Source of the DNA: Lactuca virosa
Lineage: Eukaryota; Streptophyta; Magnoliopsida; Asterales; Asteraceae
Reading direction: 5' to 3'
Assembly: GCA_928212115.1 (NCBI GenBank)
Contig: CAKMRJ010005634.1
Coordinates: 259,091,479 to 259,155,478, forward strand
Length of the DNA: 64,000 nt
The translations under genes were made by a program, and so were the position numbers. Below, one piece after another: positions 22,526 through 33,153 of this stretch (the first letter of the stretch is position 1; the number at the start of each line of letters is the position of its first letter). The notes beneath the pieces were generated by a model that worked only from the letters and a program-made list of their open reading frames with translations, did not search any database and was not told the DNA's origin.

Positions 22526-22828
22526 ATGTCTACTTCAAACAACATTTCTGCTCAAACGGTTCTGACCCCTTTTCCCTCATGAACTTATGTGGGAGAGTGA
22601 TCTTCAATGGATCCAATTTTAACGATTGGATTCGTAACATTCGCATGGTCACTCGCTACGAGGACAAGGAGTATGTTCTCGACAAAGAGCTAAAGGTGAT
22701 TAATGAAGCAAATGCTACTCCTGAGGAAATCATCGAGTATAGGGCTCATGAGAAGGACGCGACAAAGGTGTCGTGTATCTTGCTTGCCACTATGACTGCT
22801 GAACTCCAAAAGTCCTACGAGGACTACT
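22526..22828 (+). pseudogene. Element M gag, N-terminal part
   Basis: ATG at 22526 (MSTSNN), then a frameshift near 22557; the conserved MNLCGRVIFNGSNFNDWIRNIRMVTRYEDKEYVL part begins at 22579. It is open to LQKSYEDY at 22823, where element B interrupts. Gag resumes at 30751. An uninterrupted copy of the same gag segment lies at 32772-33153. Confidence 0.87.
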
Positions 22829-23579
22829 TAATGGGTTTTGAGCAAATTTCTAATAACCTTGAATCTATGTTTTCTCTATATACATGCAAATTTCTTTTTC
22901 AAGGTTATTTCCTAACTAGCATGGCATGGGGATTACATAGAAAATAAAACTAGTAGAAATACATACCTTGTTGTTGCTTGGATTCCTTCAAGACTTTGTG
23001 AGCCTAGCACCCCAAATGTTGTGCCTCAAATGCTTCACACAACACCACAAGACTTGGAATAACTTGAGAGAATACTTCTAGCACTCAAAATCGGTTATGC
23101 CCTCTCTAGTAACACTAGGTCATGATTTTGCTAGCCATAGGGTTCCTTTTATAGTGTTGTCACAATTAGGGTTTACACATGAATGCCCTTAATTGTCATG
23201 ACTCTTGATTTCTCATGACCCATGGGTTTGTAACTCCCATGGACTATCCATGGAGCTCCAAATGGTTACATCCATAACCCATAAACCATGGATCATTAAT
23301 CCACCATAAAAGAATTGATGATTGTCATAATCAACCCTATATATTTAATTAGTCTCACTTTGATCACCAGATTAATACTAGATTAATACTTGATCAATAC
23401 TAATTAAATAATACTATTATTAATATATTAGAACTTATAATATATTAATAATCATAAGTGCCTTATTCTCTCATTTAGTCTATCCAAGTATTGCAATGCC
23501 ATGCAACCCAAATGGACCATGCCGGGTCGGGTCAAGTACATACCAAATAAAGTTATGGACTTAGACACTATATCCAACA
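22829..23579 (-). repeat. Element B 3' LTR, edge altered
   Basis: 751 bp. Its outer edge reads TAATGGGTTTTGAGCAAATTTCT instead of the TGATGGGTTTTGAGCATTC seen in the right LTR, so the terminal TG is changed and about 25 bp of the first 60 are missing. The inner end CCAACA at 23579 abuts the PPT complement GTCTCCCACTTGG. Confidence 0.9.
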
Positions 23580-24431
23580 GTCTCCCACTTGGATAAGTCT
23601 AATAACTATATTTGCAAATATGACTTCAAAATCCGACTAGCAATCGTAGCTCTTTCAAAGTCTCTCGGAACTGAGATGATGATGATACGCCATTTAAGAT
23701 AAGTGATCATATAATCCTCTGTTCTCATGATATCAGCCGGACAAACACATGGAACATGGTCTTACTTATTGTCCAGCATTTGTTTCTCGATCTCTGATTT
23801 GTTTCGACATAGAACTAAATTGAACACATCAATTAGGTTCTGACCGGGCCCGGTACATAGGTCAAAACCAAATCATCGAGGGGCCCAGATATCGCTTCTA
23901 TTTCTAGAAGGAACAGATAAACTTCGACTGATATGCTTGTACTAACTACTTGTTGAATTATTCACAAAGGCACGTTTTATGACATCGAGTTACCAATGCG
24001 TTTTCGTGCAATCAATGAATAACCAACTCATAGTCAACAACTCATATCTCTAGGTTTGAAGATTTATATGATATTACCGTCTCACGATCACTCGAGATAA
24101 ATTCCATGAAGTGATGCAAGTGAGCGTGGGTTGGATCCAATACTCAGCCCTTATGAGTACTCATGAATGTTGTAGCAACCATTGCATTGTCCAAAGCACT
24201 TTTAGACAAATCATACAAGCCAAACTCATGACAGTCTTAAATCAATACTTACTTCCAAAGTTTTACTGACTGTGGATGGTTTGAATAATAACATAATTAT
24301 TCTGGAAGTAAAAACATGCAAAATTGAAACATAGTAAACAATCAACACAAGATAGTAACACCTTACTCATAAATAAATAACAACTTTTATTTATCATCAA
24401 ATGTCAATTACATTTTACAAGTTTCAGGAAT
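23580..24431 (-). other. Element B PPT and 3' noncoding region
   Basis: PPT complement 23580-23592. The rest is noncoding and closely matches A 6693-7531, including the palindrome ACCGGGCCCGGT at 23843-23854. Confidence 0.8.
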
Positions 24432-27400
24432 CTAATTATTGAAACTAATATCATCCTTCAGCCCAATGCGCCTCGCATGCTGTAAATGCTTAACCCTGCT
24501 CAGTCCCTTCGTGAGGGGATCTGCCGGGTTCTCATCTGATGATACCCTCTTAGCCACGAGGAGTCCTTCTTCTATTCGATTTCTGATGAAATGGTATTTT
24601 CTGTCAATGTGCCTAGATCTCCTGTGATCTCTCGGTTCCTTAGCCAAAGCAACCGCACTTTCGCTGTCACAGAAAATTTCCATTGGCTCCTTTATAGCTG
24701 GTACAACTCCAAGGTCTCCGATTAAGTTCTTTAGCCATATCGCCTCCTTAGCTGCTTCACTTGCAGCTATGTACTCTGATTCACAAGTAGAATCAGCTAC
24801 TGTCTCCTGCTTGGAACTTTTCCAAGTAATTGCCCCTCCATTTAGGATAAAGCCCCAGCCTGACTGAGAGCGGAAATTATCCCTATCAGTCTGGAAGCTA
24901 GCATCGCTATATCCTTCCACTCTCAAGTCATCACTGCCTCCGAGGGTAAGGACCCAATCCTTAGTCCTCCGCAGATACTTGAGAATGTTCTTTACCGCTG
25001 TCCAGTGTGCCTTGCCAGGGTTCCCTTGATATCTACTGACCATGCTCAAAGCAAAGGCCACATCAGGGCGAGTACAAGTTATAGCATACATGATCGAGCC
25101 CACAGCGGAAGCATATGGTATATGACTCATCTCAGCTATCTCAGCCTCTGTACTCAGACTCTGAGTCTTACTCAGCTTGGCATTACTCTGGACGGGTAAT
25201 TCCCCTTTCTTGGATTCTTGCATGCTGAACCTCTTGAGCACCTTATCCAAGTAAGTACTTTGACTAAGTCCAATTAGTCTCTTACTCCTATCTCTCAATA
25301 TCCTTATCCCTAGGATATAGGCAGCTTCCCCAAGGTCCTTCATAGCGAAACACTTCCCAAGCCAGGACTTAACCTCCTGCAAGGTTGGGACGAAGTTTCC
25401 TATGAGAAGTCTGTCATCCACATACAACACCAAGAAGCTAACTATGCTCCCACTAGCCCTGACATACACACAAGACTCATCCTCACTCCTAGAAAAGCCA
25501 AACTCTTTGACTTTCTCATCAAAGCAAAGATTCCATCTGCGAGATGCTTGTTTCAATCCATAAATGGATTTATCAAGCTTACACACTCTATTAGGGTATC
25601 TTGTATCGACAAAACCCTCTGGTTGAGCCATGTAAACATCCTCAGCCAACTTTCCATTAAGGAAAGCGGTTTTGACATCCATTTGCCATATTTCATAATC
25701 ATGAAATGCAGCTATGGCTAACAATACTCTAATAGACTTAATCTTAGCTACTGGTGAGAAGGTCTCATCATAGTCAACTCCCGGAGTTTGAGTAAAGCCC
25801 TTCGCAACCAGTCGCGCTTTGTAAGTATGTACCTTCCCATCCATGTCGGTCTTCTTCTTGAAGATCCATTTGCACCCAACTGTCTTACGACCTGGTACAT
25901 TGTCAACCAAGTTCCAAACTTGATTGTCATACATGGACTGAATCTCGCTGTCCATAGCCTCCTTCCATTTAGCAGACTCAGGGCCTGCCATGGCTTCCCT
26001 GTAATTATTAGGTTCATCCAAATCTATTAGTGTACTATCACTAATAAATGTATCACCTTCAGTGGTGATGTGATAACCATAATAAAAATCAGGTGTGTTC
26101 CTCACCCTAGTGGAACGTCTTGGAGGTACAGACTCATCTATCGGATCAACAGGAGTTTCCTCCTCAGGTTGGTCGATAGCATTTGAGGTTCCTTCACCAC
26201 TTGACTCTTGAAGCTCTTCAAGGTCAATTTGCCTCCCACTGTCCCCTTGGCTTATGAATTCTCTCTCACGAAAGACTCCTCTTCTTGCTACAAAGACCAC
26301 ATTATCACTGGGTCTGTAGAAGAGGTAACCAAAGGATCTCTGTGGGTAGCCGATGAAAATACACCTCTCACTTCGAGGTTCAAGCTTATCATGAGTCTCA
26401 CGCCTCACGAAAGCTTCACAACCCAAATCTTGATGTGGTCCAAATTGGGAACTTTCCCAGTCCACATCTCGTGAGGTGTTTTGGCAACCTTTTTAGTAGG
26501 GACTAGATTAAGGATATGGGCGGCAGTTTCTAAGGCATACCCCCAGAAAGAGATTGGTAACGAAGCTCGACTCATCATGGAACGAACCATATCCAGCAAG
26601 GTTCGATTGCGCCTCTCAGCTACACCATTCAACTTTGGTGTTCTGGGAGGTGTCAATTGTGAGACAATCCCACATTCCTTAAGATAGTCAAGGAACTCAA
26701 TGCTAAGATACTCTCCTCCCCGATCGGATCGGAGCATCTTGATGTTCCTGCCCAATTGATTCTCCACTTCCTGCTTAAACTCTTTGAACTTTTCAAAGGT
26801 TTCTGACTTATGCTTGATTAAGTAAATATATCCATATCTACTGTAATCATCAGTAAAAGTCACATAATAGCGATCAGCATTCTTGTAGCAACTCTGAAGG
26901 GTCCACACACATCCGTGTGTACAAGGTCCAACAAACCTTCACCCCTATCACAAGTACCTGTGAAGGGTGACTTTGTCATTTTTCCAAGTAAACAAGACTC
27001 GCAACTATCATCTGACTTGAGGTCAAATGATTCCAAGACTCCAGCCTTTTGGAGTTGGCCTATGCGCTTCTTGTTAACATGTCCAAGACGACAATGCCAC
27101 AAGGATGCTTTATCCAAGCTATCTGAAGAATCAATATACAACACATTATTTCCTAGATTGTCTACAACATTCACGGCTTCATATACACCATCACAAGGTA
27201 ATGCTTTAAAGTAAAATACATCATTGTAATAAACATTAATAGCACCATTTTTATTATCAAATGAAAATGAAAAACCTTGTTTGTACAAGCCATGAAAAGA
27301 AATAATATTTCTCGCCATTTCGGGCGAGTAACAACACTTATTCAAATCTAACATTAACCCATTATTAAGCAATAAAGAATAAACTCCTATATTGGTAACA

Positions 27401-27516
27401 GGTGATGCTTTCCTGTTGCCCATGACTAAGTTTATCTTCCCGTGCTCCACTTGCTCACTTCTTCTTAGTGCCTGCAAATCAGTACAAGTGTGAATACCAC
27501 ACCCTGTATCAAGCAC
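24432..27516 (-). pseudogene. Element B pol: protease-integrase-RT-RNase H, nearly intact
   Basis: Minus strand. Protease LDTGCG opens at about 27514. Pre-integrase and integrase follow (HVNKKRIGQL, CESCLLGK, HTDVCGPF, SDRGGEYL) down to about 26430. RT has catalytic YVDD at 25413-25424, with the next residue Arg where the family has Ile. RNase H ends DDISFNN at 24432. Breaks: a 1-bp deletion near 26890 (ATR/DANR) and another near 26430 (KIWGCEA). The last 677 codons, from 26465, are open. This is the best pol copy in the window, and the A and M copies were read by comparison with it. Confidence 0.93.
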
Positions 27517-27534
27517 CCAAGAATTAGCATTAGA

Positions 27535-28461
27535 TCAGTTGTTAGACAATATTGTGTAAATACCTGCATGGGTGGGTTTAACCTTCCCATCCTTTAGATC
27601 TTGCAGATATTTGGGGCAGCTTCGCTTGAAGTGTCCCTTATCCTGGCAATAGAAGCACTGTGCTTCCTTTGGGTTTGAAGAAGGAGTAATGGGACCTTTC
27701 TTTGTCCCACTTGAAGAGGAATCATCAAGAGTCTTACCCTTGGTACCCTTCGAAGGGTTTTTCCTCTTCTTACCCTTTCCCTGCCCAATAGCCAGAACTG
27801 GGGCTGTTGAAGGAGTAGAAGTAGCAACCGCTTTACCCTTAAGGCCATTTTCAGCTGTCCTTAAGAGTCCTTGAAGTTTGCTAAGTGTGACTTCCTCCTT
27901 GTTCATATGATAAGTCATACGAAACTGATCATAACTTGGAGGTAAGGAATGGAGAATGATGTCTATCGCCATTTCCTCAGGAAAGTCAACATTTAGCTTC
28001 AGCAACCGGTCAACGAACCTTTGCATCTTCTGCAAGTGACCGGTGATGGGTTCACCATCCTTCATCCTTGCGGTTATCATGGAGGAGATGATTTCATACC
28101 TCTCCTGACGCGCGCTCTGATGGTACCTTTCCATCAGATCCAGGTGCATCTCATAGGGGTAGAAATCTTCATAGGATTTTTGAAGTTCAGGAGTCATGGT
28201 GGCCATCATGACGCATGCTACTTTAGTAGCATCCTTTTCATGTGCAACAAACTCTGCAAACTCTTCAGGAGTAGCAGTGGCTTCATTCACAACCTTAAGC
28301 TCCCTATCGAGGACATATTCTTTGTCCTCATGGCGGGTAATCATTCTGATGTTTCTGATCCACTCATTGAAATTGGATCCATCAAAGATGACCTTACCAC
28401 ACAAGTTCATAAGGGAAAAGGAGCCTGTTGGGTTTGAGCCAGAAACATTGTTGGAAGACAT
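27535..28461 (-). CDS. Element B Gag with intact zinc knuckle, truncated at TGA
   Basis: The start chosen is ATG 28461 (MSSNNVSGSN), which fits A and O; the frame is open 19 codons further upstream in the leader. Domains: N-terminal conserved block (SFSLMNLCGKVIFDGSNFNEWIRN), capsid-like helices to about residue 200, a basic Ser/Thr/Lys linker with GKGKKRK, and CCHC knuckle CFYCQDKGHFKRSC near residue 265. The frame ends ILSNN then TGA (27533-27535) where A has TCA, only a few codons before the protease LDTGCG. In an unbroken relative gag and pol would be one polyprotein. As it stands it could still make a near-complete Gag. Confidence 0.88.
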   Translation of the reverse strand: MSSNNVSGSNPTGSFSLMNLCGKVIFDGSNFNEWIRNIRMITRHEDKEYVLDRELKVVNEATATPEEFAEFVAHEKDATKVACVMMATMTPELQKSYEDFYPYEMHLDLMERYHQSARQERYEIISSMITARMKDGEPITGHLQKMQRFVDRLLKLNVDFPEEMAIDIILHSLPPSYDQFRMTYHMNKEEVTLSKLQGLLRTAENGLKGKAVATSTPSTAPVLAIGQGKGKKRKNPSKGTKGKTLDDSSSSGTKKGPITPSSNPKEAQCFYCQDKGHFKRSCPKYLQDLKDGKVKPTHAGIYTILSNN

Positions 28462-29960
28462 CTGAAAGGAAAGAAAGACAAGTTTCATTAGATTAGGAAT
28501 CCTTAATAATTCACCCAAATGAAATATTAAGGCTAGGATCCAACAAACTATTTATAGTTGGAAGAGGGATGCCGTAATCCATACTATAAAATATTTGAAG
28601 GTAGGTAAATGACGATTTACCAATTTCCACCATAAGAACGAAATATTTTATTATTAGGTTTTATTGGTTTTGAAACTCCTAGATCTTTTGAGATACATTG
28701 AACTTTTCAATGGCATGTTTGAATCTCGATTGTGCCCTCTCAAGTTTGTGACTGGGATGCCGAGGATCACAAAGAAGGTGTGAATAACCATATAAATTGA
28801 CTTGGTACCCTCAACAATATTACCTAATCGATGTGCCGGTTAACCACACACGCTCCACCGATCTATAATAAGGTCAAGTTACCCTTTGCCACTCTTACTA
28901 GTCCATGTTAGTGTGCCGGTTAACCACACACGCTCCACTAGCGACTTGGTAAGGTACAAAGTGTAATTTTATGGGCTAGCACCAATTTCACATTTTCCTA
29001 AAGTAACTAAGATTGGGAATTTATAATGTATAGTTACTTTATAATTCATTATACTTTTAACGAGTATTTAAAGTCGTATCCTACCCGTTCGGCTAACGAC
29101 CCTCCACCGATCAAGGAAGCGGTGGGTGAGAGTGGACACCCATTAAGTCACCATTTTATAGGCAACAACCATATACCCCCCCTTATAGACCGGCTTCGTG
29201 AATGAGGCCTACTAACGGTAAGAATGACATTTTCTTATACATATCTATATAATAAAATTATAATAATAGTATAAGTGTTGATTTTTAAACTTTTTAAAAA
29301 TCTAAGGTTTAATTTGGAATTAAAGTATTAAAGTGTAAGACTTTTCAAATTCCAAAACTTGAGGGCAAGAATTGAAACTATTCCAAGTCTCTTCAATTTG
29401 TAACTTATGAGTTTTAATGGTTCATAAAAATGAAGACTCTTCATTTTATGAAACTTCTTTAGTTCTTTAATCACAATTTAAAGAAGTGACTTTTGGTTAT
29501 CCATAACTTGAGGACAAGTTATGGACACCATCATTGCCATTAAGATCATGAATTAAACATACATGGAGGTTACATATAATTCCTATGATCTTCTAAAAAC
29601 TCATAAGAACACAAATTCATGTCAAGCAATTTCAAGAAATCATATAAACATATACAATACTTGAAAATTGATAAAAACCATGTAAAATGGGTTAACATAA
29701 TCATTATCATTTTGAAAAACAGATTTTACAAGTCCAAAACAGATTGGGATAATGATCTTAATCCATTTCCAGCAACAAAACTCGAAAAAACTGCCCAGCA
29801 CGCTCCTACTCGCCGAGTGCACTATTCTACTCGTCGAGTAGGATGAATTTGTTCATGGACTCGGCGAGTCCTCCCCATGGACTCGGCGAGTCCAGTCGTC
29901 AGAGTGCAGAATTTTCGATTTTTAAGCAGTTTTGCATCAAGTATACAGAAAACAATCCTA
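28462..29960 (-). other. Element B 5' leader
   Basis: 1.5 kb, near-identical to the A leader. It carries the TTTGTGA/TCACAAA hairpin (28745-28751 with 28767-28773), both GGTTAACC motifs (about 28840 and 28920), the GTTCGGCTAACGACC block (about 29088) and the palindrome cluster at 29806-29895. Confidence 0.75.
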
Positions 29961-29973
29961 GGCTCTGATACCA
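29961..29973 (-). other. Element B primer-binding site
   Basis: Complement reads TGGTATCAGAGCC, one base from the right LTR; initiator Met tRNA type. Confidence 0.92.
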
Positions 29974-29974
29974 C

Positions 29975-30750
29975 TGATGGGTTTTGAGCATTCTAACACT
30001 TCCTAAGTGTACATGCAACCCTAATAACCTTGAATCTATGTTTTCTCTATATACATGCAAATTTCTTTTTCAAGGTTATTTCCTAACTAGCATGGCATGG
30101 GGATTACATAGAAAATAAAACTAGTAGAAATACATACCTTGTTGTTGCTTGGATTCCTTCAAGACTTTGTGAGCCTAGCACCCCAAATGTTGTGCCTCAA
30201 ATGCTTCACACAACACCACAAGACTTGGAATAACTTGAGAGAATACTTCTAGCACTCAAAATCGGTTATGCCCTCTCTAGTAACACTAGGTCGTGATTTT
30301 GCTAGCCATAGGGTTCCTTTTATAGTGTTGTCACAATTAGGGTTTACACATGAATGTCCTTAATTGTCATGACTCTTGATTTCTCATGACCCATGGGTTT
30401 GTAACTCCCATGGACTATCCATGGAGCTCCAAATGGTTACATCCATAACCCATAAACCATGGATCATTAATCCACCATAAAAGAATTGATGATTGTCATA
30501 ATCAACCCTATATATTTAATTAGTCTCACTTTGATCACCAGATTAATACTAGATTAATACTTGATCAATACTAATTAAATAATACTATTATTAATATATT
30601 AGAACTTATAATATATTAATAATCCTAAGTGCCTTATTCTCTCATTTAGTCTATCCAAGTATTGCAATGCCATGCAACCCAAATGGACCATGCCGGGTCG
30701 GGTCAAGTACATACCAAATAAAGTTATGGACTTAGACACTATATCCAACA
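29975..30750 (-). repeat. Element B 5' LTR
   Basis: 776 bp, plus strand TGATGGGTTTTG to ATATCCAACA. Sense-strand TATA box is the complement of CTTTTATA at 30317-30324. It is followed by CTACT, the duplicated target. Confidence 0.95.
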
Positions 30751-32011
30751 CTACTTTCATCTGAAATGCACCAAGATTTGGTGGAAAGGTACCATCAAAG
30801 TGCTCGACAGGAAAGGTACGAGATTATTGCCTCCATGATAACAACAAAGATGAAGGATGGAGAGTCCATCACGACCTACTTGCAAAAGATGCAAAGGTTT
30901 GCGGACCGCTTGCTGAAGTTGAATGTAAACTTCGACGAAGAGCTGGCTATTGACATTATCCTACACTCATTTCCTCCTTTTTATGATCAGTTCAGAATGA
31001 CTTACCATATGAAAAAGGAGGGAGTCACTCAAAGCAAGCTTCAAGGCCTACTAAGGACTGCTGAGAGTAGTTTAAAAGGCAAGTCTGTTGCACCCACTCC
31101 TACCGTTGATGCCCCTGTCTTGGCAATTGGACAAGGGAAATGAAAGAAGATGAAGGCTCTTTCTAAGAGCCACAAGGGAAAGTCCCATGATGGATCCTCT
31201 TCTAGTGGGACATAAGGTGGTTCTGCTACTCCTTATTCAAATCTAAAGGATGCAGAGTGCTTCCATTGTCACGATAAAGGGCATTGGAAACGAAGTTGCC
31301 CTAAATACTTGAAAGACATCAAGGATGGGAATATAAAGCCCACCTTCGCAGGTATTTACACTATTTAATCTAACAACTCATCACATGCTATTTCTTGGGT
31401 CCTTGATATAGGATGTGATTTTCACATTTCTTCTGAATTGCAAGGTCTAAGAAGAAGTAGGGATGTGGAGCACGGGAAGATGAACTTGATCATGGAGAAT
31501 AGGAAAGCGTCGCCAGTCACCAAGATTCGAGTTTAATCTGTATTTCTTAATAGTGGGTTAGGGTTAGATTTAAATGATTGTTTCTACTCGTCAGAAATGG
31601 CGAGAAACATTATTTCTTTTCATGGTTTTACATACAAGGTTTTAGATTTTTATTTAATAATGAAATTGGCTCTATAAATGCTTTTTTTAATGGTATTTTT
31701 TATTTTGAAGCATTACCTTGTAATGGAGTATATGAAACTGTGATTGTTGTAGACAACTTAGGAAATAATGTGTTGCATATTGATTCGTCCAATGGTTTGG
31801 ACAAAGCATGCTTGTGGCATTGTCGTCTTGGACATGTCAACAAGAAACGCATAGCCCAACTCCAAACGGATGGAGTGTTGGAGTCATTTGACCTTAGGGC
31901 CGATGACACGTGCGAGTCTTATTTGCTTGGAAAGATGACTAAATCACCCTTCACTGGCACCTGTGAAAGGGGTGAGGGATTATTGAATCTCATACACACC
32001 GATGTGTGTGG
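30751..32011 (+). pseudogene. Element M gag C-terminus, protease and integrase start
   Basis: Gag resumes at MHQDLVERYHQSARQERYEI (30766) and runs to GQGK followed by TGA at 31141. A CCHC knuckle CFHCHDKGHWKRSC (31260-31300) is intact. Protease LDIGCDFHISSE is altered at its DTG core (DIG), and several stops and frameshifts occur between 31360 and 31640. Pre-integrase (HVNKKRIAQL) and the first integrase motif (HTDVCG) end abruptly at 32011 where an LTR-like sequence begins. The rest of M pol is not in the window. Confidence 0.87.
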
Positions 32012-32738
32012 TGATGGGTTTTGAGCATTCTAACACTCCTATGGTGTACATGCAACCCTAGAAACCTTGGATCTATGTTTTCTCTAATATACATGCAAAT
32101 TTGATTTTTCCAAGGTTCTCATCCTAACTAGCATATCATGGGGTACTTGTAATATAAAACTAGTAGAATGACATACGTTTTCTTGTGGTTGATTTCTTGG
32201 AGCTTTAAGAGCCTAGTACCAATAATGTGAATGCCTGAAGTGGAATCACAAATCACCACAACAACTTGGAAAACATGAGAGAATATAAAGCACTCTAGAA
32301 ATTCGGCTATGCTTTCTTATCTCACACACTAGTGCCAATTTCAAGTACCAAGGACTCATTTATATGGTATGGTGGATTAGGGTTACATCCATGTAAACCC
32401 TAATACCCATGACCTTTCATTTCCATAGGATTCATGGGTTAAAAGCTCCATAGACTATCCATGGACATCTAAGCAAGCTTAGCCCATCCTAAATGAACAT
32501 TGGCCCATTCTATATATATAAGAGTCCATATTTAATTAGTTTCTTTTTTGATCACTAAATTAATTCCAAATTGATTCTTGATCAATACTAATGAAATAAT
32601 ATGATTTCATATTAATATATTATAACTTATAATATATTAATAAATCATAAATATACTATTCTCAAAAGACTATCCATACAAATTGTTCCGGTGAAGTGCA
32701 ACCCAAATGGACCATTTCGGGTCGGGTCAAGTACATAC
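32012..32738 (-). repeat. LTR fragment D, minus orientation
   Basis: The plus strand starts TGATGGGTTTTGAGC, the complement of a Copia LTR 3' end, and its sequence is closest to the O LTR. It ends at GTCAAGTACATAC, about 40 bp before the expected LTR terminus, where Gypsy sequence takes over. It is therefore a truncated solo-type LTR; no TSD can be tested. Confidence 0.82.
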
Positions 32739-32771
32739 GTGTATGAAGAGGGATATAGCTTGGTACGTTGA
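32739..32771 (+). repeat. 33-bp Gypsy integrase fragment
   Basis: These 33 bases are identical to 35046-35078 inside the integrase zinc-finger region of element G. They sit between LTR fragment D and a Copia gag segment. Junctions show 3-bp overlaps (GTA on the left, TGA on the right). Confidence 0.9.
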
Positions 32772-33153
32772 ACTTATGTGGGAGAGTGATCTTCGATGGA
32801 TCCAATTTTAACGATTGGATTCGTAACATTCGCATGGTCACTCTCTACGAGGACAAGGAGTATGTTCTCGACAAAGAGCTAAAGGTGATTAATGAAGCAA
32901 ATGCTACTCCTGAGGAAATCACCGAGTATAGGGCTCATGAGAAGGACGCGACAAAGGTGTCGTGTATCATGCTTGCCACTATGACTGTTGAACTCCAAAA
33001 GTCCTACGAGGACTACTATCATCTGAAATGCATCAAGATTTGGTGGAAAGGTACCATCAAAGTGCTCGACAGGAAAGGTACGAGATTATTGCCTCCATGA
33101 TAACAACAAAGATGAAGGATGGAGAGTCCATCACGACCCGCTTACAAGAGATG
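32772..33153 (+). pseudogene. Transplanted Copia gag segment without B
   Basis: About 380 bp, nearly identical to M gag (22582-22823 joined to 30756-30895) but with no insertion at the site where B entered M. It is fused downstream to the protease of Gypsy G near 33153, with a GATG overlap at the join. It is a piece of gag out of context; no complete product is possible. Confidence 0.88.

Larger units (their letters stand above)
22829..30750 (-). mobile_element. Element B: youngest complete Copia, same family as A
   Basis: 7922 bp, minus orientation, inserted into M gag with TSD CTACT (22824-22828 and 30751-30755). The 5' LTR on the right is 776 bp and the 3' LTR on the left is 751 bp; the length difference is a terminal 25-bp loss in the left copy. 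Elsewhere I see only about three substitutions between LTRs. Gag-pol is nearly whole: one TGA and two 1-bp deletions. It and element A are inverted copies of one family about 14.5 kb apart. Confidence 0.95.
12410..32011 (+). mobile_element. Element M: Copia split by N and B, 3' end lost
   Basis: Plus-oriented Copia in four visible parts: 5' LTR and early leader (12410-13831), rest of leader and gag start (21761-22828), and gag-protease-integrase (30751-32011). N lies in its leader and B in its gag. Both insertions have clean 5-bp duplications that rejoin the sequence. Left flank duplication would be CATAT (12405-12409), but the right end is not in the window because M is interrupted at 32011 by LTR fragment D and then by Gypsy sequence. 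The frame is damaged throughout. Confidence 0.85.
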
